A program made the position numbers and the translations under genes. This document shows positions 1 to 5,311 of a stretch of DNA of 10,033 nt, in pieces (the stretch's first letter is position 1; each line of letters begins with the position of its first letter). Origin of the DNA: Methanosarcina sp. UBA402 (GTDB lineage: Archaea > Halobacteriota > Methanosarcinia > Methanosarcinales > Methanosarcinaceae); NCBI GenBank assembly GCA_002509325.1, contig DADO01000104.1, forward strand, positions 1 to 10,033, in the 5' to 3' direction. The notes under the pieces are model-generated. The model was not told the DNA's origin, ran no database searches, and saw nothing but the letters and a program-made list of their open reading frames with translations.

Positions 1-52
1 AAAATAGAGAATTGAAATTAAAAATTAGATAATAAAGAATAGCAGAGAAGGT

Positions 53-598
53 TTAATCCATGTACACGGTATGCAGAGTTTCATAGATAGGCCCTTTTGG
101 AGTCAATGTGCTTTTCTTTAAAAGTACTTTATTTACCCACATAGTACCAAGTTCTATATCCTTTAATTCTTCTACTGTATTTATGAAAGCGTTTTTCTGA
201 TCTTTCTTGAGAAATTTCACTCTGGCAAGAGTGGCATGGGCAGTAAATTTTCTATCATTTTTTTCGAATTTGAAAGGCTCCAATAAACTCTCTATGTTTT
301 CATGTAACTCTTTAAAATTTCCGGTTGCCCCAAGCCAAAGGACTCTGGGATTAGAAAGTTTGGGGAAAACTCCAAGTTTTTCTACTTTTGCTTCGAAAGG
401 TTCGCATGTAATGGAATCCAGAGCTGCGGAAAGCGAGAGGATCCTTGATTCGTCCACATCTCCCAGGAATTTTAAAGTTATGTGAACGAGCTCAGGGTTA
501 ACAAACTTCAGATCAAAGCCAGAGAATCTATCCTGAAGCTCCCGAATCATCTCCGTAAAACCCGGGTCTAATTCCACTGCTATAAATGTCCTGATCAA
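53..598 (-). CDS. thpR: RNA 2',3'-cyclic phosphodiesterase (2'-5' RNA ligase family, ThpR/LigT)
   Basis: Two-histidine phosphoesterase that in this family hydrolyses 2',3'-cyclic phosphate RNA ends to 2'-phosphates and shows reversible 2'-5' RNA ligation in vitro; probably cytoplasmic. Both catalytic HxT motifs are visible: HIT at about residues 39-41 (context VHITLKFLGD) and HAT at about 121-123 (context FTAHATLARV). The product is about 181 aa, the usual family size. The start is a choice: TTG at 598 has GGTGA five bases upstream and gives the family-typical N-terminus IRTFIAVEL. GTG at 607 adds three residues but has no good ribosome site, and the open frame reaches a GTG at 688 whose extra residues (aromatic and basic) look non-family. 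The gene is alone on its strand, divergent from dacZ. A TATA-like TATATT near 670-677 (minus strand) could be its promoter. Family assignment is firm; physiological role in archaea is not settled. Confidence 0.9.
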   Translation of the reverse strand: MIRTFIAVELDPGFTEMIRELQDRFSGFDLKFVNPELVHITLKFLGDVDESRILSLSAALDSITCEPFEAKVEKLGVFPKLSNPRVLWLGATGNFKELHENIESLLEPFKFEKNDRKFTAHATLARVKFLKKDQKNAFINTVEELKDIELGTMWVNKVLLKKSTLTPKGPIYETLHTVYMD

Positions 599-741
599 AG
601 CTTTCACCAATCTTAATTGAAAAAAGAACCAGAAAAATCTTCCTGTGAACTTTCTCTTGGGAAGATTGAATATAGGCACCGTTTTCACGCACCATTTTCA
701 GAAGAATTGTAAACCCCCTGAAGGACCTCAGAAAAATAAAC

Positions 742-960
742 GAGATAAAAAATACAAAAAGCAGAAGAGAAAAAGTACAAAAAGCAGAAGAGAAAAAACG
801 TAAAAAGGTAAGAGAGAAAAAACGTAAAAAGGTAAGAGAGAAAAAAGTACAAAAAGCAGAAGAGAAAAAACGTAAAAAGGTAAGAGAGAAAAAAGTATAA
901 AAAAGACAGAAGAGAAAAAGTACAAAAAAGCAGAAGAGAAAAAGAAATCAAAAGGCAGGA
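742..960. repeat. Imperfect 22-28 bp purine-rich tandem array, two interleaved unit types
   Basis: About nine head-to-tail units begin with GAGA plus an A-run. Type A units continue GTACAAAAAGCAGAA (units near 742-766, 767-789, 836-861, 884-911 and 912-935). Type B units continue CGTAAAAAGGTAA (790-811, 812-835, 862-883). The last unit (936-960) is degenerate. Unit lengths of 22, 23, 24, 26 and 28 bp are mostly not multiples of three, so this is not a protein repeat; the Phe/Leu/Tyr-rich minus-strand frames across it are artefacts. The plus strand is nearly all A and G, so the minus strand carries repeated T-runs that could stop archaeal RNA polymerase. It lies in the divergent thpR-dacZ gap. 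Confidence 0.85.
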
Positions 961-1171
961 AGGCTTTGTAGAAAACCTACTTTAATCAGCTTCAATAGAC
1001 TCTGAAATAAATAAGTAAAAATATATCAGGCAATTCAGTTCAAATATGGAAAACTCGTTATCTCAGAGGATTTCTACAGAGCCGCAGGAAGTAACAAAAG
1101 AGGATAGAAAAGAAGCAGGGAGAATGCAATTATATGGCAGATAAGTACTCGGAGATTAATAAGCTTAAGTA

Positions 1172-1180
1172 TTTATAAAT
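1172..1180 (+). promoter_or_regulatory. Candidate TATA box for dacZ
   Basis: TTTATAAAT is preceded by purine-containing sequence that could serve as a BRE. It is the best archaeal TATA match in the gap on the dacZ strand. Transcription would start near 1200, giving a leader of about 150 bases, which is long for an archaeal mRNA and would include the hairpin at 1272-1295. No transcription data are available. Confidence 0.35.
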
Positions 1181-1271
1181 TTGGCTTCAATGTTAACCTG
1201 AGGAAGATTATGCTAATCCAGAAAGAAACGCTAAGTTAAAAAATAATAACAATAATTTAAGAAAAACAATA

Positions 1272-1295
1272 TTAGTTCAAAAGAAATAGAACTAA
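1272..1295 (+). promoter_or_regulatory. Inverted repeat in the predicted dacZ leader
   Basis: TTAGTTC and GAACTAA are perfect 7-base complementary arms separated by ten A-rich bases, about 55 bases before the chosen dacZ start. They could form a leader RNA hairpin or be a protein binding site. A 7 bp palindrome in such A/T-rich DNA may also be chance. Confidence 0.25.
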
Positions 1296-1348
1296 CTTTA
1301 AAAACGAAAATTAGGACCTTAAATAGGTTGCTGCAAAAAGAAAAAGCG

Positions 1349-2233
1349 ATGGATCACATGGACAGAGCACGTATAATTGCAGAAACGACAGCCAGAATTT
1401 CCAGAGAACTGAATGCTGCCGCAATTATGGTTTCCGGGGAGTTGAGTTTTGAAGGGATTGAAACAGGGGGAATTCCGGTTTATTACATCTCTATGCGCCC
1501 GAAAAGCATAATAGACCATCTGGTATCCACTGGAAAGGATGGGAAGACCCCTCTAAAGGAACTCGGCGCACAGATAAACCGGGAAGTCTCAGGTAATTCC
1601 GACCACCTTCAACAAGCTGCAGCTATAGAGTACGTGCTAGGAGAGCTGAAAAATGGGATTATTGTAGGCGTAGTCGAAACTCGCGGCTCAAGCTCGATTA
1701 TTGTACATAACCTCGATGATAACCCTCTTGTAAAAGCCATGAAAGAATGCCAGGAAAGAATAAAGCCGGAAGTTATGAGTGCAATTATGAAAATTTCTTT
1801 TGATATCGTTCTGACAGGCAGGGAAGGCAAGAAAATAGGAGCTGCCTTCATTGTAGGTGATTCCGAAGAGGTTCTGAAACGTTCTCACCAGATAATACTT
1901 AATCCTTACGCAGGTCATGATGAAATCTACCGTGATGTCCTTGACAAAAGAAACTGGGAATCCATAAAAGAATTTGCGCAACTTGACGGAGTTTTTGTGG
2001 TAGATGAAAGAGGTATTATCCAGGCAGCAGGGCGCTACCTTGACGTTGATGGGAGAAATATAGATATTGAAAAGGGCCTGGGGGGCAGGCATGTTTCAGC
2101 CGCCGCAATTAGCAGAGATACGGTTGCAATTGCGATTACGGTATCGGAGTCGGGTGGAGTTCTCCGGGTTTATAAGGATGCAAAAGAAACAATCTGCATA
2201 GAGTGCATGAATCCCGCAGTAAGGTATTTCTGA
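1349..2233 (+). CDS. dacZ: Diadenylate cyclase, DacZ type (c-di-AMP synthase)
   Basis: Condenses two ATP into cyclic di-AMP, a second messenger linked to osmotic and potassium homeostasis in other organisms. With the ATG at 1349 the protein is 294 aa. The C-terminal third is a DisA_N/DAC domain: DGV at 213-215 (context LDGVFVVDERG), then GGRH at 245-248 (context GLGGRHVSAAA), then a VSESGGVLRVY strand as in DAC enzymes. The first two correspond to the DGA and GTRHR motifs that bind ATP and metal, each with one substitution (A to V; third position of RHR to V). The N-terminal half resembles the pyruvate-kinase C-terminal-like domain described for archaeal DacZ (from memory, less certain). No signal peptide or membrane segment is seen, so it should be soluble. 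Starts at TTG 1328 or ATG 1358 are possible, since none has a strong ribosome site. A repeat overlaps its stop codon. Confidence 0.85.
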   Translation: MDHMDRARIIAETTARISRELNAAAIMVSGELSFEGIETGGIPVYYISMRPKSIIDHLVSTGKDGKTPLKELGAQINREVSGNSDHLQQAAAIEYVLGELKNGIIVGVVETRGSSSIIVHNLDDNPLVKAMKECQERIKPEVMSAIMKISFDIVLTGREGKKIGAAFIVGDSEEVLKRSHQIILNPYAGHDEIYRDVLDKRNWESIKEFAQLDGVFVVDERGIIQAAGRYLDVDGRNIDIEKGLGGRHVSAAAISRDTVAIAITVSESGGVLRVYKDAKETICIECMNPAVRYF

Positions 2234-2295
2234 TTCTGAGAACCATATATTATCTGATCCTGAGAACCATATATTTTTCCTGAAAACCAAATTTT
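2229..2295. repeat. Short direct repeat at the end of dacZ (24 bp period)
   Basis: TCTGATYCTGAGAACCATAT occurs at 2229-2248 and again at 2253-2272, differing at one base. A third degenerate copy (CCTGAAAACCAAAT) follows at 2279-2292. The first copy includes the dacZ stop codon. Each full copy ends in a TATA-like ATATAT, so it could affect initiation or termination, but nothing shows this. Confidence 0.7.
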
Positions 2296-2398
2296 TAATT
2301 GCATGTCAGAAGTGTTAAATTGAAGACTTTTTAAGATCAGGGGCTTTCGACAGAGTGTGTAAGAATAAGCGCAGCACATACACTAATAAATGAAGGAA

Positions 2399-2469
2399 AT
2401 AGATTTTTAGTATGCAGGGAAAACAGAGTTTCAATATGCAGGGAAAAATAGATTTTTAATATGTGGGAA
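2399..2469. repeat. Three-copy 24-25 bp direct repeat upstream of the DUF1614 gene
   Basis: Units at 2399-2423, 2424-2447 and 2448-2469 share the core TATGCAGGGAAAA, with TATGTGGGAA in the last. They sit just before the ribosome site (GTGGGGT, about 2479-2485) of the downstream gene, so they would lie in its leader or promoter. The units are unrelated to the repeat at the end of dacZ, 100 bp away. Confidence 0.7.
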
Positions 2470-2491
2470 TTTAAGGAAGTGGGGTAATTTC

Positions 2492-3211
2492 ATGAGAAGA
2501 CAACTTTTTTACATCCCTTTCAGTCTAACACTGCTGTTTCTTTTTATCCTTATTCTGATTTTAGGGTTTAGTTTTCTGTTTTTTGGAGTAGTAATTTCCG
2601 CATTTACGAAAATCGGGTTCTCGGTAGGAGATGCGCTCCTTATCCTGATACTGTCTCTCCTTGGAAGCGGCATCAATATCCCTTTGATGACCCTCAGGTC
2701 CGATACTCCAATAGTTAAAGAGAGTTATATCCGTATTTTTGGCGTATCTTACAGAGTTCCAGTCCAGCGCGTTATAAGAAATGAAACGACAATTGCTGTC
2801 AACGTAGGAGGGGCAGTTGTTCCGGTTCTAATTTCAGCTTACCTCCTTACAAGATTCCCTTGTTCTCTCCTGTTTGCAGGAGCCGGCATTTTAATAGTTA
2901 CGATTATAACTCATTCCATAGCAAGGCCAATTCGCGGGATAGGTATTGCAACTCCAGCTCTGGTTCCGCCCCTTGCAGCTACCCTTGCTGCGGTCCTTCT
3001 GACATCGGTTATTCAGATTCCGGGTTGCCCGGTTGACCAGTGTCGTGTTGTTACCGCCTATGCAGGAGGAGTACTCGGAACTCTTATAGGCGCTGATCTC
3101 CTTAACCTGAAAAAGATCAAGAACCTGGGAGCTCCAATTGCAAGCATAGGAGGAGCAGGAACCTTTGATGGAATCTTTTTAAGCGGCCTCATTGCCCTCC
3201 TTCTGATTTAA
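2492..3211 (+). CDS. DUF1614 family multi-pass membrane protein
   Basis: A 239 aa hydrophobic protein with about six or seven likely membrane segments (roughly residues 5-34, 45-65, 105-125, 128-147, 152-175, 185-203 and 218-239). Overall pattern and the C-terminal GGAGTFDGIFLSG segment (about 220-232) fit the DUF1614 family of prokaryotic membrane proteins, whose function I do not know. Two acidic residues sit in otherwise hydrophobic, glycine-rich surroundings: D202 in IGADLL and D226 in GTFDG. A short polar loop at 185-195 contains two cysteines (PGCPVDQCR). The ATG at 2492 is supported by GTGGGGT about seven bases upstream. It follows dacZ on the same strand after 258 bp, too far to assume a shared transcript, and converges with the S-layer-family gene. 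Confidence 0.75.
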   Translation: MRRQLFYIPFSLTLLFLFILILILGFSFLFFGVVISAFTKIGFSVGDALLILILSLLGSGINIPLMTLRSDTPIVKESYIRIFGVSYRVPVQRVIRNETTIAVNVGGAVVPVLISAYLLTRFPCSLLFAGAGILIVTIITHSIARPIRGIGIATPALVPPLAATLAAVLLTSVIQIPGCPVDQCRVVTAYAGGVLGTLIGADLLNLKKIKNLGAPIASIGGAGTFDGIFLSGLIALLLI

Positions 3212-3217
3212 CAAAAT

Positions 3218-3286
3218 AATTAAAACAATTAAAACAATTAAAACAATTACACAGATAAAACAGTTAAAACAATTACACAGATAAAA
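3218..3286. repeat. 9 bp tandem repeat and 26 bp direct repeat downstream of the DUF1614 gene
   Basis: AATTAAAAC is repeated with a 9 bp period from 3218 (copies start at 3218, 3227 and 3236, with a fourth start at 3245 diverging). AATTACACAGATAAAA then occurs at 3245-3260 and 3271-3286, a 26 bp period. Lower-quality repeats (RTTAAAAACATACA) follow at about 3302-3334. The region is non-coding and looks like simple-sequence expansion. Confidence 0.65.
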
Positions 3287-3342
3287 AAAGGCGGCTAGAA
3301 GGTTAAAAACATACAGAGGATTAAAAACATACAAAAAACCGG

Positions 3343-3403
3343 AAAAAAAAAGGAAGAGAAAAAGAGGAAGTTAAAAGTGATTATTTCTTTTAATCCCACT
3401 TCC
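3343..3403 (-). terminator. Hairpin plus T-rich tract downstream of the S-layer-family gene
   Basis: On the plus strand GGAAGTTAAAAG (3366-3377) is complementary to the two halves of 3387-3403 (CTTTTAA and ACTTCC, with a few unpaired bases between). Read on the minus strand the hairpin follows the stop codon at 3417 and is followed by a T-rich run (opposite 3343-3365) ending in nine T. This fits termination at oligo-T; the need for the hairpin in archaea is uncertain. Confidence 0.45.
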
Positions 3404-3432
3404 AGGGATAGTTCTCTTAATCCCTCCTTTTT
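3404..3432 (+). terminator. Hairpin plus T5 facing the DUF1614 gene
   Basis: AGGGAT (3404-3409) and ATCCCT (3420-3425) form a perfect 6 bp stem with a ten-base loop, followed by CC and five T. It would stop plus-strand transcription coming from the DUF1614 gene and overlaps the 3' end of the opposing S-layer-family gene. With the adjacent minus-strand hairpin it makes a two-way terminator between convergent genes. Confidence 0.35.
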
Positions 3433-4760
3433 AGAAGAGCCTGGCATAGAACGATCCCGAGAGCTCCTGCAAGTATTTCGAAGCCAGGAGTTCCTGCAAA
3501 CATTTTGAGACCAGGAGTTTTTAAGGAAGCTTCTACGCTGGTGTTTTCTTCAGGATGGTTATTACTGCTTTTCGAATCGTCAATATTATTCTGGACAAGA
3601 GGAACAGAGGATGCAGACTCATTAGAGACAGTCTCAGAATCATTGGTATTAAGTACTGTTTCTGTAACGTTTGTCTTTTTTGCCCCTTTTGCAGAAGTCA
3701 TGTTTTCTTTGGGCCCTGAAGCATTTTTATCCTCTACAGTAACTTCGGTTGCTGGGTAGATGATGTAGCCTTCCCGAGATGTACTGCCTTTCCCCTCATC
3801 TGAGGTCTGGAAATACCACGAATCGGTAAAATAGGTCTTTTTGTCTTTCTTCAGATTAAGGTTGATGGACTTTGAGTTTGCGAGTACTATCTCATCCTTT
3901 GAAGCTTTTTTTACCTTAAACCCTTGATATTCATCTCCTTGTTTGATAACCTGGATGTCATCTTTGTCAATAAGCCAGGTGTACTTGAAGACAGCAAAAG
4001 AATCAGTAGCACTCGTGAATATAGAGTCTACATAGGTGATAAAGTAGAGCTGGTCTTTTCCTTCCCCAAAGTCTGCAGTCGCGGTAAATGTCTGGCTTTC
4101 AACCGTCTTATCAGCTTTCACAATTCCGGACTCGAGCTCTTGATCGTTTTTAAACAAGGAGAACCAGACCTTATTGCCTTCAGTGTCAATCTGGTTAACG
4201 GTAAGAGAATAATTTTTCCCGAGTTCCCAGGTCTCACCGATTTTCAACTCTTTTTTATCACTGCTTTTCTGGTTGATGACAGTGTTTGCAAGCTGCCTTG
4301 CATCATTTTCAACGGCAACATATGGCTTTCCGAACCATGGAAGTCTATAATAAAACATTCCTCCTAGCTGCTCAGGAGTTGTATTGGCATTCAGTTCAAG
4401 GCCGGATACAAGTGTGTATTTGTTGGAATATGGTCTTGTAGAATATACAAGCTCCCCTTCACCTATAACGTGATTTCCGGGGTTATTTTTTCCAAGTTCG
4501 TCCTTGCCATCTTTTTCAATATACTGTAAACGTTCTCCCGACCATTTCTCGGAAGCTACGAAATCCTTGTGTTTGTTAATGAGATAGTTAAAGCCGCCAA
4601 AGGTGGCAGCATTCCAGTAGAATTCATCGGATGAAGTTTCACCGGTATCGAAGGTAAGCCCTCTGATCTCAGGTGCGGCATGGCACAGGGAGGGAAGCAG
4701 CAAACAAATCGTAAATGCAGCAAAAAGTGAATAAAAATTTTTTTGGGTACACAGGTTCAT
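3417..4760 (-). CDS. S-layer-family cell-surface protein, single domain, PGF-CTERM-like anchor
   Basis: An exported 447 aa protein. Residues 1-28 are a signal peptide ending near CHAA-P. Residues about 29-340 match by eye the Methanosarcina S-layer duplication domain (DUF1608/S-layer-related): GLTFDTGETSSDEFYWN at the start, then ERLQYIEKDG, PWFGKPYVAVE, and a GYIIYPATEV end. The major S-layer protein carries two tandem copies; this has one, so it is probably a minor paralogue or an S-layer-associated protein. Residues about 343-415 are a Ser/Thr/Asn/Glu-rich stalk with six N-x-S/T sequons (N346, N353, N364, N373, N380, N406). The C-terminus is PGF (425-427), a hydrophobic segment and KRRD, as in archaeosortase-processed PGF-CTERM proteins. 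The ATG at 4760 has GGTGAT just upstream; an ATG at 4772 adds four residues and overlaps that site. It is likely monocistronic. Confidence 0.8.
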   Translation of the reverse strand: MNLCTQKNFYSLFAAFTICLLLPSLCHAAPEIRGLTFDTGETSSDEFYWNAATFGGFNYLINKHKDFVASEKWSGERLQYIEKDGKDELGKNNPGNHVIGEGELVYSTRPYSNKYTLVSGLELNANTTPEQLGGMFYYRLPWFGKPYVAVENDARQLANTVINQKSSDKKELKIGETWELGKNYSLTVNQIDTEGNKVWFSLFKNDQELESGIVKADKTVESQTFTATADFGEGKDQLYFITYVDSIFTSATDSFAVFKYTWLIDKDDIQVIKQGDEYQGFKVKKASKDEIVLANSKSINLNLKKDKKTYFTDSWYFQTSDEGKGSTSREGYIIYPATEVTVEDKNASGPKENMTSAKGAKKTNVTETVLNTNDSETVSNESASSVPLVQNNIDDSKSSNNHPEENTSVEASLKTPGLKMFAGTPGFEILAGALGIVLCQALLKRRD

Positions 4761-4844
4761 GAATATCACCATTCATTTCCGTTAGTTCAGTCTATCAAAT
4801 CACACTAGCAGAAGAAACGAAAGTAATTTTGTTACCAATTAATC

Positions 4845-4886
4845 TAAAAGTAATAACAAATATAAATAATTAGTTAATTACTTTTA
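4845..4886 (-). promoter_or_regulatory. Candidate S-layer-gene promoter with inverted repeat flanking the TATA box
   Basis: On the minus strand TTATTTATATTTG (opposite about 4857-4869) is a good archaeal TATA box, about 100 bases before the chosen start. Perfect 10-base arms flank it: TAAAAGTAAT (4845-4854) and ATTACTTTTA (4877-4886). A further AAAGTAAT lies at 4820-4827. Arms symmetrical about the TATA/BRE region suggest an operator for a dimeric regulator, though A/T richness raises the odds of chance. Confidence 0.4.
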
Positions 4887-5002
4887 CTAATTGTAACTGA
4901 TGAATGTAAACGTAGTATAATATCAAACATAAATAGTAGGAAGTAAAAAGTAATCCAGCTTACCAGGAGAAAGATAGAGCAGAAGGCATTGAAAACAAAA
5001 AA

Positions 5003-5220
5003 GAGACAAAAAAGATAGATGAAGAAGGATAAAAGAGACAAAAAAGATAGATGAAGAAGGACAAAAGAGACAAAAAAGATAGATGAAGAAGGATAAAAGA
5101 GACAAAAAAGATAGATGAAGAAGGATAAAAAGAGACAAAAAAGATAGATGAAGAAGGATAAAAGAGACAAAAAGATGGATGAAGAAGGATAAAAGAGACA
5201 AAAAGAAGAGATAAAAAAGT
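5003..5220. repeat. 32 bp tandem array, six units plus a partial
   Basis: Units start at 5003, 5035, 5067, 5099, 5132 and 5164, with a truncated unit from 5195. The consensus is GAGACAAAAAAGATAGATGA followed by AGAAGGATAAAA. Copies are nearly identical (one T to C, one added A, one unit with a shorter A-run and an A to G change). Lengths of 31, 32 and 33 bp rule out a protein repeat, and there are no spacers, so it is not CRISPR. The plus strand is purine-rich; the minus strand has repeated T5-T6 runs just downstream of pelA, which may terminate the rqcH-pelA transcript. High copy identity suggests recent expansion. Confidence 0.9.
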
Positions 5221-5259
5221 CTGCAATAGAAGATAAGGGCTCAGATATAATCAGCCTTT
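5211..5259 (-). terminator. Possible terminator downstream of pelA
   Basis: Read on the minus strand, AAAGGCT (opposite 5253-5259) can pair with AGCCCTT (opposite 5235-5241) with one mismatch, and a six-T run follows opposite 5213-5218. The stem is weak. Further T-runs follow within the tandem array, which may matter more. Confidence 0.3.
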
Positions 5260-5311
5260 ACCTTGCGGCCCTTACCTTGAAATAGAATTGATTTTCCAGC
5301 CTGATACTGAA

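Larger units (their letters stand above)
961..1348. other. Intergenic region upstream of dacZ
   Basis: A/T-rich sequence between the tandem array and dacZ. It holds a candidate promoter (1172-1180), a small hairpin (1272-1295) and one 32-codon open frame (1046-1144, plus strand) that starts about 23 bases after a TATA-like AAATATATC. That frame has no ribosome site and no recognisable product, so it is treated as a candidate under findings rather than as a gene. Nothing else is evident. Confidence 0.6.

Noticed and set aside
53..688. Longer thpR product starting at GTG 688
   Set aside because: The extra 30 residues (FFWFFFQLRL etc.) are unlike the family N-terminus, which begins at IRTFIAVEL. 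The TTG at 598 has a better ribosome site.
685..951. Minus-strand Phe/Leu/Ser/Tyr-rich open frames resembling membrane proteins
   Set aside because: They are translations of the 742-960 tandem array. Unit lengths are not multiples of three, frames overlap, and no family resemblance or ribosome site is seen.
2096..2379. Minus-strand 64 and 69 aa open frames with WFSGS/YGSQ repeats
   Set aside because: They overlap dacZ antisense or translate the 24 bp repeat, with no start signal.
5003..5220. CRISPR array
   Set aside because: Units abut with no unique spacers, there is no palindromic repeat, and no cas gene is nearby.
4874..5226. Three overlapping minus-strand Ser/Phe/Leu-rich open frames
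   Set aside because: All three frames across the 32 bp array stay open simply because its minus strand lacks stop codons; none has a start signal or protein-like composition.
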